Source: Ruicaihuangia caeni
GTDB lineage: Bacteria > Actinomycetota > Actinomycetes > Actinomycetales > Microbacteriaceae
DNA: 64,000 bases
Assembly: GCF_029952955.1 (NCBI RefSeq)
Contig: NZ_JASATX010000001.1
Span: forward strand, 310,001 to 374,000
Reading direction: 5' to 3'
The notes below the pieces were generated by a model, which worked only from the letters and a program-made list of their open reading frames with translations, was not told the DNA's origin and made no database searches. How positions within the stretch are numbered: position 1 is the stretch's first letter; every line of letters starts with the position of its first letter. Positions 26,537 to 35,667 of this stretch are shown here, piece after piece. A program made the position numbers and the translations under genes.

Positions 26537-28982
26537 GCGGCGGGACGCGTGCCGCATCCCGCCGGCTGGGACTGCTCGATCGCGCGGGCCGACGACGAAG
26601 CGTTCGATGCACGATCTCGAGGCACACGCTCGCCGCTGCCGCTGTGCCAATGCCGACGGCGAGTGCGTCCGCAGGGGGTTGCGCGAGTTCCAGGAACCGC
26701 CAGGCGAATGGGATCATCAGCACGAGCACGAGCCCCGCGTATGCGCCCACGACGATGCTCGCCGTCAAAACCGTGAAGGGCCGGGCGAGCACGACCAGCA
26801 CCCACAGCGCGCTCAGCGTGAGGGTGATCACCGCCGTGGTGCGCACCTCGGCCGCTGGCACACCCGTCGCGAAGGAGTACCCCGATGCGGCGATCACAGC
26901 CGCGCCGACGATGATCCCCGAGGGAATGCAGAACCGTGCAGCGCGCCCGAGGAAGCCTCGCCGGTAGACGGGCGCATCCGGCAGCAGCGCCAGCGCGATC
27001 GCCGGCAGCCCGATCGTGAGCCCATCGACCACGGAGAGCTGTCGGGGCAGGAACGGGAAGGGCAGCAGGAGCGCACCGAAGGCCACTCCAAGCATGATCG
27101 CGTACACGGTCTTCGAGAGGAACAGTTTTGCCAGCCGTTCAACGTTCCAGATCACCCTCCGGCCCTCGGCCACGACCTCCGGAAGGCTCGTGAACTGGTC
27201 ATCGAGCAGCACGACATTCGCGACGGCTCGTGCAGCCGGAGTGCCGGTGCCCATGGCGATCGCCAGATCCGCGCGTTTCAGCGCGAGAGCATCGTTGACT
27301 CCGTCGCCCGTCATGGCGACCGTGCGCCCGAGCGACTGCAGGGCGAGCACCATGGCCCGCTTCTGCTCCGGGGTCACCCGCCCGAAGATGCGCTCCGTGC
27401 GAAGCGTCTCCTGCAACAGCGTCGGGTCAGACGGCAGCGTGCGGGCGTCGACACCGACGAGATGGCCCTGTATCCCGGCCTCGGCAGCGACGGCGGCGAC
27501 CGTTCTCGGGTCGTCGCCCGAGATGACGTAGAGCTGCACTCCCTGCTCGGCGAAGTAGCGGATGGTCTCCGCCGCGTCGGGGCGCACGCGTTCCCTGAGG
27601 GCAAGAAGCGCGACCGGCGTCAACGTGCGAGGCAGGTCCGGCGCCTTCCCGTCCTCGCGGTCGGGAAGCGGTTCCAAGGAATGCGCGAGCAGGAGCGTTC
27701 GGCTGCTCACCGCCATCGACGCCGCGCGTTCCTCCACGTCGCCTGGGGCGCCGAGCCTGGAGAGAAGGACGTCAGCGCCGCCAAGTACCCAGGTGCCGGC
27801 AGGGCCATGGGAGAAGTGCGCCCCGCTCCACTTGTGGCGGCTCGAGAAGGGCACCGTGTACGAGGGAGCAGCATCCGGCTCTGAACTGAACGCCGTGCCG
27901 ATCGCCAGGGTCGTCGCGTTCGCGGCGAGATCCGACGAGAACCACGCCAGCGCGCTCCGCCAGCCCTCCACGCCGTCTCCGAGAGTCTCGACGCGGTCGA
28001 GCACGAGCGAGCCGTCGGTCAGCGTGCCGGTCTTGTCGATGCACAGCGCGTCCACTCGGGCGAGGATCTCCACAGCCGCGAGCTCGTGCATCAGCACGCG
28101 ACGGCGAGCGAGTCTCGCCGCTCCCACCGCGAGCGCGACCGAGGTCATGAAGACAAGGCCAGCGGGAACCATCGCGATGATGCTCGCGACCGCCGCCACG
28201 GCCGCGTCACGCCACGCGCCGCTCGAGAATGCCGACTGCCAACCGCCGGCCGCCTGCATCTGGCCGTTCACGATGACCGCCCCGAACGGAATCAGTGCGA
28301 GCGAGACCCATCGGATGACGCGGGCGATCGACTGGCGCAGCTCGCTGTCGACCAGGGAGAACCTCCTGGCCTCCGCGGTGATCCTCCACGCATACGACTC
28401 AGTGCCGAGCCGCACCACTCTGGCGAGTCCAGCACCGCCGACGATGACCGCGCCGCTCAGCAGTTCGCGCCCCGCCGCGGCGAGCACCGGGTTCGCTTCA
28501 CCCGTGAGCGCCGACTCGTCGACCTCCAGCCCTTGCGACTCGACGACGACCGCGTCGGCCACGAGCTGCTCGCCAGGCCGCAGCACGAGCAGGTCATCGA
28601 GCACGACGTCGGCCACCCTGCACTCGACGTCTTCGCCGTTTCGCCGCGCGAGCGCTCGAGGCGCATTCAGGACCGCGAGGCGGTTGAGCGTGTGCCGGGC
28701 ACGCAACTCCTGGGCCAGCCCGATACCGGTGTTCGCGAGCACGAAGAAGCCGAAGAGGGCGTCCTGCCAAGCTCCCAAGACGAGCAGGAGCAAGAAGCAG
28801 CCGCCCACCACCGCATTGAAGACCGTGAGCACGTTGGACGAGAAGATGCGCAGGATCGACCGCACGGAGTCGTCCGGCACCGCGTTCCGCAGCCCCTGAA
28901 CGAATCGCTCCTCGACTTGCGCGCTCGTCAGACCCGGCGGCGAGAGACGGGACCGCCTACCGACGGGGGAGCTTGGCCCCAT
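26517..28982 (-). CDS. P-type cation ATPase, CtpE-like
   Basis: An 821-residue pump. It has the actuator TGEA, an M4 segment with AMVPAGLVFMTSVALAVGA, DKTGTLTDG with phosphorylated Asp316, and GDGVNDALALKRADLAIAMG. The M4 PxGL variant, the RRRVLMHELAAVE link and the short N-terminus match the actinobacterial CtpE group, for which calcium transport has been reported in mycobacteria. It starts inside the end of the response regulator gene (26-base overlap), so sensor, regulator and pump are one operon. The pump is therefore a probable direct output of the two-component system. Confidence 0.86.
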   Translation of the reverse strand: MGPSSPVGRRSRLSPPGLTSAQVEERFVQGLRNAVPDDSVRSILRIFSSNVLTVFNAVVGGCFLLLLVLGAWQDALFGFFVLANTGIGLAQELRARHTLNRLAVLNAPRALARRNGEDVECRVADVVLDDLLVLRPGEQLVADAVVVESQGLEVDESALTGEANPVLAAAGRELLSGAVIVGGAGLARVVRLGTESYAWRITAEARRFSLVDSELRQSIARVIRWVSLALIPFGAVIVNGQMQAAGGWQSAFSSGAWRDAAVAAVASIIAMVPAGLVFMTSVALAVGAARLARRRVLMHELAAVEILARVDALCIDKTGTLTDGSLVLDRVETLGDGVEGWRSALAWFSSDLAANATTLAIGTAFSSEPDAAPSYTVPFSSRHKWSGAHFSHGPAGTWVLGGADVLLSRLGAPGDVEERAASMAVSSRTLLLAHSLEPLPDREDGKAPDLPRTLTPVALLALRERVRPDAAETIRYFAEQGVQLYVISGDDPRTVAAVAAEAGIQGHLVGVDARTLPSDPTLLQETLRTERIFGRVTPEQKRAMVLALQSLGRTVAMTGDGVNDALALKRADLAIAMGTGTPAARAVANVVLLDDQFTSLPEVVAEGRRVIWNVERLAKLFLSKTVYAIMLGVAFGALLLPFPFLPRQLSVVDGLTIGLPAIALALLPDAPVYRRGFLGRAARFCIPSGIIVGAAVIAASGYSFATGVPAAEVRTTAVITLTLSALWVLVVLARPFTVLTASIVVGAYAGLVLVLMIPFAWRFLELAQPPADALAVGIGTAAAASVCLEIVHRTLRRRPARSSSPSRRDAARVPPLRRRRR

Positions 28983-29616
28983 ACACCGCCGCCTGGGTTC
29001 GTCGCTCCATTCCGAGCTTCGTGAACAGGGCCGAGACGTAGTTCTTGACGGTCTTCTCCGCGAGTTCCAGGCGCTCGCCGATCTGTCGATTGGTGAGCCC
29101 GAGCGTGATCAGTTCCAGCACCTGCAACTCGCGGAGCGTCAGAGCCGAGAGCAGCGCTTCAGGGTCTTCGACCGATGGCTGTGGCGATGGGTCGCGCGCA
29201 GGCGCGGGGTCGATGAGCGATCGACCGCTGGCGACGCGCCGGATGGTCTCGATGAGACTCCGGCCGCGGATGTCCTTCAACAGGTATGCCGATGCGCCAG
29301 CACTCGCGGCCGACCGGTTCGCTTCTGGATCGTCGAACGCGGTGAGGAGGACGCAGTGCACCGTGGGATGACTGGCGCGTACCTCGCGGCACACCTCGAT
29401 TCCGCTGCCGTCGGGCAGTCTCACGTCGATGACCGCCACGTCGGGAAGCGTGGCCGCCATTCTTGACACCGCTTGGCGTGCTGTGGCTGCTTCGCCGACG
29501 ACGGTCAGCTCCGATTCCCCGTCCAGCAGGTCGCAGAGGCCCCTGCGCACGATCTCGTGGTCGTCCACGACGAACACGGTCGTGATCCGCCGACCTCCCT
29601 GTCTGTCGGGGGTCAC
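28957..29616 (-). CDS. NarL/LuxR response regulator, DevR/DosR-like
   Basis: A 219-residue regulator. The receiver domain has DD at 18-19, phospho-acceptor Asp64 in VIDVRLPDG and the conserved Lys in LLKDI. The LuxR-type helix-turn-helix is at the C-terminus, with LTNRQIGERLELAEKTVKNY continuing into VSALFTKLGMERRTQAAV. This block is almost the same as in Mycobacterium DevR, including the EKTVKN residues that contact DNA there. The start is GTG 29616, which overlaps the TGA of the kinase gene as GTGA. A longer open frame upstream is less likely. The match to DevR is by eye and should be tested phylogenetically, since NarL regulators are numerous. Confidence 0.85.
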   Translation of the reverse strand: MTPDRQGGRRITTVFVVDDHEIVRRGLCDLLDGESELTVVGEAATARQAVSRMAATLPDVAVIDVRLPDGSGIEVCREVRASHPTVHCVLLTAFDDPEANRSAASAGASAYLLKDIRGRSLIETIRRVASGRSLIDPAPARDPSPQPSVEDPEALLSALTLRELQVLELITLGLTNRQIGERLELAEKTVKNYVSALFTKLGMERRTQAAVYGAKLPRR

Positions 29617-30353
29617 GGGCCTGCTCCAGTGGCCACAGCCCCCGGTAGCCGGGCGCTCCATTCCAGCATGGTTCCTCCACCGGGCCTCGGTCCGAAGGAG
29701 AGCGCGCCGTGCCATCGCGCTGCGCGATGCTCCATGCTCGCGAGCCCGCCCCGTCGCTCGGGTTTGCCGATGCCTATTCCGTCGTCGAGCACCAGGAGCG
29801 CTGCGCGCTCGGCGTCGACGGTGACCGAGATGAGCACCTCGGATGCGTGTGCGTGCCGAGCGATGTTCGTCAGCGCTTCGCGGAGCACCGCCAGGAAGTC
29901 GTCTGCCAGGTCATCGGAGAGCGAGACGTCGAGCGGGCCCGAGAACGTGATGCTCGGGGCCGATGGCAGCAGTTCGGTCATCTCGTCGATCAGCCCCGAG
30001 ACCCGAGTACGGAGGGGACGCCCTCGTTCCCACCCGGCCGCGTCGTTCGGCAGGGCGAAGACCGCCTGGCGGATCTCGCGGATGGCGCTCTCGAGCAACG
30101 CCGTGAGTTCCGTGAGCTGATCGCGCACGCCGCGATCGTCTGCGTGGTCGGCCATCGCCTGCGTGCGCAGACCGGCTCCGAGGAGGGGCTGGATCACGCG
30201 ATCGTGCAATTCGACGGCGATCCTCGAGCGCTCCTCGAGGCGGATGGAGCGTTCGCGCTCATCGGTTCGCTCATGACTCAGCCGGTCCGGCACCCGGCCG
30301 AACCCGGAGTCCCGCGAATCCGGGACGGAAACGTCTTCGTTCTGCTCGGTCAT
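29613..30353 (-). CDS. Short sensor histidine kinase, DevS-like catalytic part
   Basis: A 246-residue HisKA_3 kinase. The phospho-acceptor is His50 in RIAVELHDRVIQPLLGAG, and the HATPase_c domain has EALTNIARHA, DDGIGIG and GGGTMLEWSARLP. Sequence around the His resembles DevS and DosT of mycobacteria, but the two GAF domains that bind heme there are absent, as is any membrane segment. Signal input must come from a partner protein or an interaction through the 40-residue N-terminus. ATG 30353 is chosen; longer in-frame starts upstream to 30434 have weaker support. It is first in the kinase-regulator-ATPase operon. Confidence 0.8.
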   Translation of the reverse strand: MTEQNEDVSVPDSRDSGFGRVPDRLSHERTDERERSIRLEERSRIAVELHDRVIQPLLGAGLRTQAMADHADDRGVRDQLTELTALLESAIREIRQAVFALPNDAAGWERGRPLRTRVSGLIDEMTELLPSAPSITFSGPLDVSLSDDLADDFLAVLREALTNIARHAHASEVLISVTVDAERAALLVLDDGIGIGKPERRGGLASMEHRAARWHGALSFGPRPGGGTMLEWSARLPGAVATGAGP

Positions 30354-30415
30354 CGCAGCCGCCCTCGCTGGTGGAGGCCCCGCGAGCGCCATGGTACTCG
30401 GGTACACTCGCACGA

Positions 30416-30541
30416 GCGAAGGGGAGTATCCCACCTCGCCGTGATCGTCAATACGGGCAGTTCGGATGCTGCCCCGGACGCGGCGGCGGCCGCCGGCGCA
30501 GCCGGCAGCCGCGGGAGAGACTTTCGGGTCCGTCTCTACCC
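30416..30541 (+). ncRNA. yybP-ykoY manganese riboswitch
   Basis: The leader of the TerC gene carries the landmark sequences of this class: AAGGGGAGTA (30419-30428), GTCAATACGG (30447-30456) and GGGAGAGAC (30513-30521), with GC-rich pairing between them. These match the two loops that bind Mn2+ in known members. A -10-like TACACT at 30403-30408 lies just upstream. TerC/Alx-type transporters are the usual regulated genes. The ends given are approximate. Confidence 0.8.
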
Positions 30542-30556
30542 TTCTCTAGGAGCTCA

Positions 30557-31591
30557 ATGGCCCTCCCCGTGTGGTTCGAGATCGCCGCGTTCGTGGTGCT
30601 CACGCTGATCCTGATCGCCGATCTGCTCATCATCTTCAAGCGGCCGCACATCCCGTCGGTGAAGGAATCGACGCTCTGGGTGAGTTTCTACGTGGTCCTC
30701 GCACTGTGCTTCGCGGGCGTGCTGTTTCTCGTCGGGGGGCGTGACAAATCACTCGAGTTCGTCGCCGGCTGGCTGACGGAGTACAGCCTCAGCGTCGACA
30801 ACCTGTTCGTCTTCGTGCTGATCATGGGGCGCTTCGCGGTGCCCAGGAAGTACCAGCAGGAAGCGCTCATGGTGGGCATCATCCTCGCGCTGATCTTCCG
30901 GGGCATCTTCATCCTGCTCGGCGCACAGCTCATCGAGAACTTCAGCTGGATCTTCTACATCTTCGGTGCGTTCCTCGTCTACACGGCTTGGACGCAGGCG
31001 TTCTCGAGTCACGAGGATGAAGAGGCCACCGAGAACAAGCTCATCGCCTGGTTGCGTCGCCGCATCCGCATCTCCGACGAGTACCACGGCGCCAAGGTGC
31101 GCGTCACGATCGACGGTCGACGCATGTTCACTCCGATGCTCATGGTGTTCATCGCCCTCGGCACCACCGATCTGATCTTCGCGATCGATTCGATCCCGGC
31201 GATCTTCGGCATCACGCACGACCCGTTCATCGTCTTCACCGCGAACATCTTCGCGCTGATGGGTCTGCGGCAGCTCTACTTCCTGCTCGGCGACCTGATC
31301 GACCGACTCGAGTACCTCAAGTACGGAATCGCGTTCATCCTCGCGTTCATCGGTGTGAAGCTCTTCTTCCACGCCCTGCACGTGAACGAACTGTTCTTCA
31401 TCAACGGCGGCGAGCCTGTCGAGTGGGCGCCGGAGATCAGCACGGGCCTGTCGCTCGCAGTGATCGTCGCGGCCATGCTTGTGGCGGTCGTCGCGAGCCT
31501 GGTCAAGGCGAGGATGAGGGGCGAGGAGCTCCACGTCGGACCGCACGGGGATGCCGAGGAGCTGCCGCGCGACGACGACTCGGCACGGTGA
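30557..31591 (+). CDS. TerC/Alx-family membrane transporter
   Basis: A 344-residue integral membrane protein from ATG 30557 behind AGGAG. It has eight or nine hydrophobic segments and the acidic intramembrane motifs of the family, for example EYSLSVDNLFVFVLIMGRF and DLIFAIDSIPAIFGI. The C-terminus is charged and cytoplasmic. Alx and related proteins export manganese, and the riboswitch in its leader supports that role here. It is the first gene right of the DosR-like island and is divergent from the sensor kinase gene, so its control is separate from the two-component system. Confidence 0.9.
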   Translation: MALPVWFEIAAFVVLTLILIADLLIIFKRPHIPSVKESTLWVSFYVVLALCFAGVLFLVGGRDKSLEFVAGWLTEYSLSVDNLFVFVLIMGRFAVPRKYQQEALMVGIILALIFRGIFILLGAQLIENFSWIFYIFGAFLVYTAWTQAFSSHEDEEATENKLIAWLRRRIRISDEYHGAKVRVTIDGRRMFTPMLMVFIALGTTDLIFAIDSIPAIFGITHDPFIVFTANIFALMGLRQLYFLLGDLIDRLEYLKYGIAFILAFIGVKLFFHALHVNELFFINGGEPVEWAPEISTGLSLAVIVAAMLVAVVASLVKARMRGEELHVGPHGDAEELPRDDDSAR

Positions 31592-31701
31592 GCGAGCGCC
31601 TGCCCCCGCGATTGGTACCGTAGAACGGGTGTTCCGCCCTCGTCAGGGGGGTGGCACGGGGCTGCGATCGCAGTCGCCGATCGGCATGAGGGGATGTCTG
31701 C

Positions 31702-32592
31702 GTGAGTCAGCAGAGCTCGGTTGCGTTGCCGCACGGGCGCGTCGACGTCGTGGCCTCGGCACGCACCGATGTCGGGCAGGTTCGGCGCGTCAACGAAGAC
31801 GGCTTCCTATCGCAGATGCCGGTGTTCCTGGTCGCGGACGGCATGGGCGGCCACGCCCGCGGTGATCTCGCGAGCCGCACCGTCTGCGAAGTGTTCGCTG
31901 ACCGCATCGAAGCCGGCCGTCCCACGACCCCGGAGCAGGTGCTCGACGCGATCGAGACGGCCAACGCCAGCGTGCGCCGGGTCGACCCGAGCGCGATGTC
32001 GGGCACGACCCTCTCCGGAATCGCGTTGGTCGGCACGCGCGATGGCGCTCAGCACTACTGGATGGTGTTCAACATCGGCGACTCGCGGGTCTACGGCTGG
32101 GATGGTTCGGAGCTCGCTCAGCTGAGCGTCGACCACTCTCTCGTGCAAGAACTGCTGGATGCCGGGCGGATCGGCGAGACGGAAGCGTTGACGCACCCGC
32201 AGCGCAACGTGATCACGCGTGCGATCGGTGCCGCCGAGCAGGTCGACTCCGACGTGTGGCTGATCCCCGCGAAGGGGCGGCAGACGTTCCTCGTGTGCTC
32301 CGACGGTCTCACCAAGGAACTCGCCGACACTGACATCGCCGAAGTTCTGGCGGGGGCCGCCGCCTCGAGCGAGAACGCTGACCGACGGCCTCAGACGCCG
32401 ATCGCCGAACTGCTCGTCCAGCGGGCCGTGGCCGCCGGAGGCCGCGACAACGTCACCGCGCTCGTGGTCGACGCCATCGTCCATGGCCGAAGCGGCGATG
32501 GTGATGGTGACTGTGACGACGAGACGACGATCGATCGCGGCGACGTCGCCCGGGAGCTTGAAGACACGCTGCCGAGGAGGCCGCGGCCGTGA
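31702..32592 (+). CDS. PP2C-family Ser/Thr protein phosphatase
   Basis: A 296-residue phosphatase from GTG 31702 behind GAGGGGA. Metal-site and catalytic motifs are complete: NEDGFL (31-36), VADGMGGHARG (44-54), GDSRVYGWDG, DHSLVQELL, CSDGLTKEL and GGRDNVTALVV. It has no membrane segment, in contrast to PstP, so it is a cytoplasmic PP2C. The last 35 residues are acidic. It is the first gene of a long unit with a matching membrane Ser/Thr kinase two genes downstream and overlaps the FHA gene by four bases (GTGA). It presumably removes the phosphates placed by that kinase. Confidence 0.92.
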   Translation: MSQQSSVALPHGRVDVVASARTDVGQVRRVNEDGFLSQMPVFLVADGMGGHARGDLASRTVCEVFADRIEAGRPTTPEQVLDAIETANASVRRVDPSAMSGTTLSGIALVGTRDGAQHYWMVFNIGDSRVYGWDGSELAQLSVDHSLVQELLDAGRIGETEALTHPQRNVITRAIGAAEQVDSDVWLIPAKGRQTFLVCSDGLTKELADTDIAEVLAGAAASSENADRRPQTPIAELLVQRAVAAGGRDNVTALVVDAIVHGRSGDGDGDCDDETTIDRGDVARELEDTLPRRPRP

Positions 32593-33833
32593 GCGCTCAT
32601 GTCGTCCGCTATCACGCAGCGGCCCCGGGCCGCTGGCTCGCTGTTGTCACCGATGGGCGAGCCGCCGTGGTGCACACGGGTGCGGATGCCCAGCTCGCCG
32701 GCGACCTCGACACCGCTCTCGCCGGTGGGCTGCCGACCGCTCTCGACCGGCTGCTGCGCGACGGCATCGCCTCGCTGCCCTCGTTCGCCCTCCTCGAGTG
32801 GACGCCGGACCTCGACGGGACGCTCGAGGTGCACGGCCTCCTGCGCGGCGAGGCGATCGTGGAGCTCGCTGGGGCGTCGGGAGACAGCGAATGGGAGGCA
32901 TCCGGCGTCACGACTTGGCTCGAGCAGCGCACCGCCGGTGTGACATCGCTGCGAATCGACGTACCCGACGACGCCGATGCGATGGCTCTTCCACTCGGTG
33001 CGGGAGCGGTGTGGGTGTCGCGCTTGACCGTCAGCGAGCGCGGTAGTGCTGCCTCGGCGACAAAGACCAGCGGTGCCGCGGCTGCGCAGAACGCCGGGTC
33101 TGCACGCGCCGCCACGGAGGTGGGACCAACAGTTCCACTGGCCGCGCCCGCCGCTCAGGCTGCGGTGGCGCCGCTCGAGCAGACGATCGCCGACCTCTCC
33201 GACACCGCCATGCTGGACGAACGTCGCGGGTTCGGGGCGCAGACAGCGTACGACCATCTCTTCGACGCGACCATCGTGCGCACCATCGAAGAGGCGGCCG
33301 TGCGCGCTGACGATGCCGAGGCCGCGCCGGGCGGAGGGCACCCCGACGCGCTCGAAGCCGGCGCTCTCGCTGCGACGGCGGAGCCACAGGCGGGCGACCA
33401 CGACGGACTCACCATCACCACCGCCGACCTCGCAGCGATGCGGGGGAACCGCGCCGAGGCGAGCACACCGCGCGCATCCGCGGCGCCGACACCAAGCCAC
33501 CAGTACTTCCTGAAGCTTTCGACCGGCGCGGAGCATGACCTCGACCGCCCTGTGCTCGTCGGCCGAGCGCCGAGCGTCAGTCAGGTTCCGGGCGGCAGTC
33601 TGCCGACGCTGCTCGCGCTCTCGGGCGAACCCGACGTATCGCGGAACCATGCACGATTCGATGTCGAAGGCGACACGGTACTGGTCACCGACCTGCACTC
33701 GCGCAACGGCACGGCGGTGACACTGCCGGGGAAGGCTCCGCAGCTCGTCCGCAAGGGGGAGCCGACGCCCGTAGTCACCGGGGCTGTGATCGACTTCGGC
33801 GGTGGAACCACGATCACGGTGTGCGAGCGCTGA
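32589..33833 (+). CDS. FHA-domain protein
   Basis: A 414-residue protein coupled to the phosphatase gene by GTGA. The first 150 residues form an unknown globular domain, and the middle (about 155-295) is Ala-rich and probably disordered, with possible kinase target Thr residues (for example PTVPL, DTAML). The C-terminal FHA domain spans about residues 305-414, with VGRAPS, SRNHARF and LHSRNGTAV containing the Gly-Arg, Ser, His and Asn residues that bind phosphothreonine. It probably acts as an adaptor read by the kinase. The stop is 16 bases before the kinase start. Confidence 0.85.
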   Translation: MSAHVVRYHAAAPGRWLAVVTDGRAAVVHTGADAQLAGDLDTALAGGLPTALDRLLRDGIASLPSFALLEWTPDLDGTLEVHGLLRGEAIVELAGASGDSEWEASGVTTWLEQRTAGVTSLRIDVPDDADAMALPLGAGAVWVSRLTVSERGSAASATKTSGAAAAQNAGSARAATEVGPTVPLAAPAAQAAVAPLEQTIADLSDTAMLDERRGFGAQTAYDHLFDATIVRTIEEAAVRADDAEAAPGGGHPDALEAGALAATAEPQAGDHDGLTITTADLAAMRGNRAEASTPRASAAPTPSHQYFLKLSTGAEHDLDRPVLVGRAPSVSQVPGGSLPTLLALSGEPDVSRNHARFDVEGDTVLVTDLHSRNGTAVTLPGKAPQLVRKGEPTPVVTGAVIDFGGGTTITVCER

Positions 33834-33849
33834 TGCCGGGCGACGAACG

Positions 33850-35667
33850 ATGAGGCGACCACCTTCGACCCCGCCCGTGCTCCCGGGGTTCAGCTTCGTG
33901 CGTCCGCTCGGCGCCGGAGGCTTCTCCGACGTCTTCCTCTACGAGCAGCAATTGCCGAGGCGCCAGGTGGCGGTGAAAGTGCTGCTCACCGACGGGGTCT
34001 CGCCCGCTGATCGCGCGGCGTTCGCAGCCGAGGCGAACCTCATGGCTCAGCTCTCGACGCATCCGTTCATCGTCACGATCTACCACGCCGACATCGCCGA
34101 CGGCGATCGGCCCTACTTCGTCATGGAGTACTGCTCAGGGCCGAGCCTCGGCGAGCGGTACAAGCGAGAGCGCTTCGCGGTCGACGACGCGTTGCGCACC
34201 GGGGTGCGGCTGTCCAGCGCCATTGCGACTGCGCATGCGGCCGGCATCCTCCACCGCGACATCAAGCCGGCGAACGTGCTCACCAACGACTACGGCTGGC
34301 CGGCGCTCACCGACTTCGGCATCTCGTCGACGCTCGACGGTCAACTGCCACTGCACACCGCAGCGGCTCACAGCGGAGACAGCGCCGGCGGAGACAGCAC
34401 CGCTGGAGACAGCACCGATGGAAGCGGCCGAAGCGGCACCGGTTCGCAGGCCATCGGCCTGAGCGTTCCCTGGTCGCCGCCCGAGCTCTTCGACGACGAC
34501 CCGCAGCCCGATGTGCGATCGGATGTCTTCTCACTGGCCGCGACGATCCATACCCTGCTGGCCGGTCGCACGCCGTTCGAGGTCCCCGGCGGGCCGAACG
34601 GGACGCTCGATCTCATCGGCCGCATCGAGCGGGGCGCCATCACTCCGATCGGTCGCGACGACGTACCGCGATCGCTGCTCGCTGTGCTGCAGAAGGGAAT
34701 GGCGCAACAGCGCGCGGACCGCTACCGCACCGCCGCCGAGCTCGCACGGGCGTTGCAGCGCGTCGAGCTCGAGCTCGGCTACTCGGCCACAGCGTTCGAC
34801 GTTCCCGCATCCGCCATCCCAGAGGGTTCTCGCCCTGAGCACCCGGCGGGTGACGGCGGGCCGGATGCTGACGAGACCCGCGTCAAGCAGATCGTCACTG
34901 TGCAACCGCAGCAGCCGCAGCCGCGGCCGCAGCCGGGGCCCTCGCCGCAGGCGCCAGCCGTTCCCGCGGAGCGCGCCGCGCCGCAATCGAGCGTGCTTGA
35001 TGATCGCACCGTCGTGCGCGGCGCCTCGCCTCCAGGCAGCAGCTCTGCGCCCTCGATCCCGCCGGCAGCGCCCGGTGACTGGGCGACCTCAGGCGAAGCC
35101 GACCACACTGTGCTGCGCCCCCCAGCCACCCCCGGCGACACCTCCAGCTCCAAACACCCCGGCGCCGAACACCGAGCCGACCCAACCGCCGAGCCAGGCG
35201 ACGACCGCGTCGGGACACAGGTCGAAGCGGGCCACGCGTCAGCGTCGAAGTCACCACGTCGCCCGCTGATCGTCGCCCTCGCTGTCGCCGCCGTCGTGCT
35301 GCTCGGCGGGGGAGTTGCGACCGCGGTCGTGCTCGCCGGCGGCGATGTTCGCGAGTCGTCGCCCGCCCCGACGCGCGCAGTCGAACCGGATGACGCCATC
35401 GTGGTCACCTCGCCCCCGACTCCCGACTTCGTCTCAGCCACTCCGAGCGCGGACGGCAGCAGCGTGACCTTCGTGTGGCAGCATCCGTCCGCTCAGGAGG
35501 GAGATCGCTTCAGCTGGGCGTACGCGTCACAGCCGGCGAAGCAGACTCGCGTCGACGACCCGCAACTCGTCGTTCCGCTCGACGGCGGTCGCGTGTGCAT
35601 ACAGGTGTCGGTGCTTCGCGCCGGCAAGCTCTCGGCCGATCCTCTTGAGATGTGCTTCCCGTCATGA
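33850..35667 (+). CDS. Transmembrane Ser/Thr protein kinase
   Basis: A 605-residue PknB-type kinase. The catalytic domain occupies residues 10-310: glycine loop GAGGFSDV, Lys43 in VAVKVLL, HRDIKPANVL with Asp137, and DFG with Asp155. The activation segment holds an unusual Gly/Ser/Asp/Thr-rich insertion (about residues 175-200), encoded by GGAGACAGC-type repeats. A long Pro/Gln-rich juxtamembrane linker (about 345-470) leads to one membrane helix (about 475-500). The external domain of about 90 residues looks Fn3-like and lacks PASTA repeats, so it does not read muropeptides the way PknB does. ATG 33850 is chosen from the conserved start of the domain; the ribosome-binding site is weak. Confidence 0.9.
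   Translation: MRRPPSTPPVLPGFSFVRPLGAGGFSDVFLYEQQLPRRQVAVKVLLTDGVSPADRAAFAAEANLMAQLSTHPFIVTIYHADIADGDRPYFVMEYCSGPSLGERYKRERFAVDDALRTGVRLSSAIATAHAAGILHRDIKPANVLTNDYGWPALTDFGISSTLDGQLPLHTAAAHSGDSAGGDSTAGDSTDGSGRSGTGSQAIGLSVPWSPPELFDDDPQPDVRSDVFSLAATIHTLLAGRTPFEVPGGPNGTLDLIGRIERGAITPIGRDDVPRSLLAVLQKGMAQQRADRYRTAAELARALQRVELELGYSATAFDVPASAIPEGSRPEHPAGDGGPDADETRVKQIVTVQPQQPQPRPQPGPSPQAPAVPAERAAPQSSVLDDRTVVRGASPPGSSSAPSIPPAAPGDWATSGEADHTVLRPPATPGDTSSSKHPGAEHRADPTAEPGDDRVGTQVEAGHASASKSPRRPLIVALAVAAVVLLGGGVATAVVLAGGDVRESSPAPTRAVEPDDAIVVTSPPTPDFVSATPSADGSSVTFVWQHPSAQEGDRFSWAYASQPAKQTRVDDPQLVVPLDGGRVCIQVSVLRAGKLSADPLEMCFPS

Noticed and set aside
30315-30340. GGGACGGAAACGTC inside the sensor-kinase gene as an autoregulatory box
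   Set aside because: It lies in coding sequence and does not match the pattern shared by the two intergenic boxes.
30513-30535. GACTTTCGGGTC as a further DosR-type box upstream of TerC
   Set aside because: It is part of the conserved yybP-ykoY riboswitch core (GGGAGAGAC region), which explains the sequence better.
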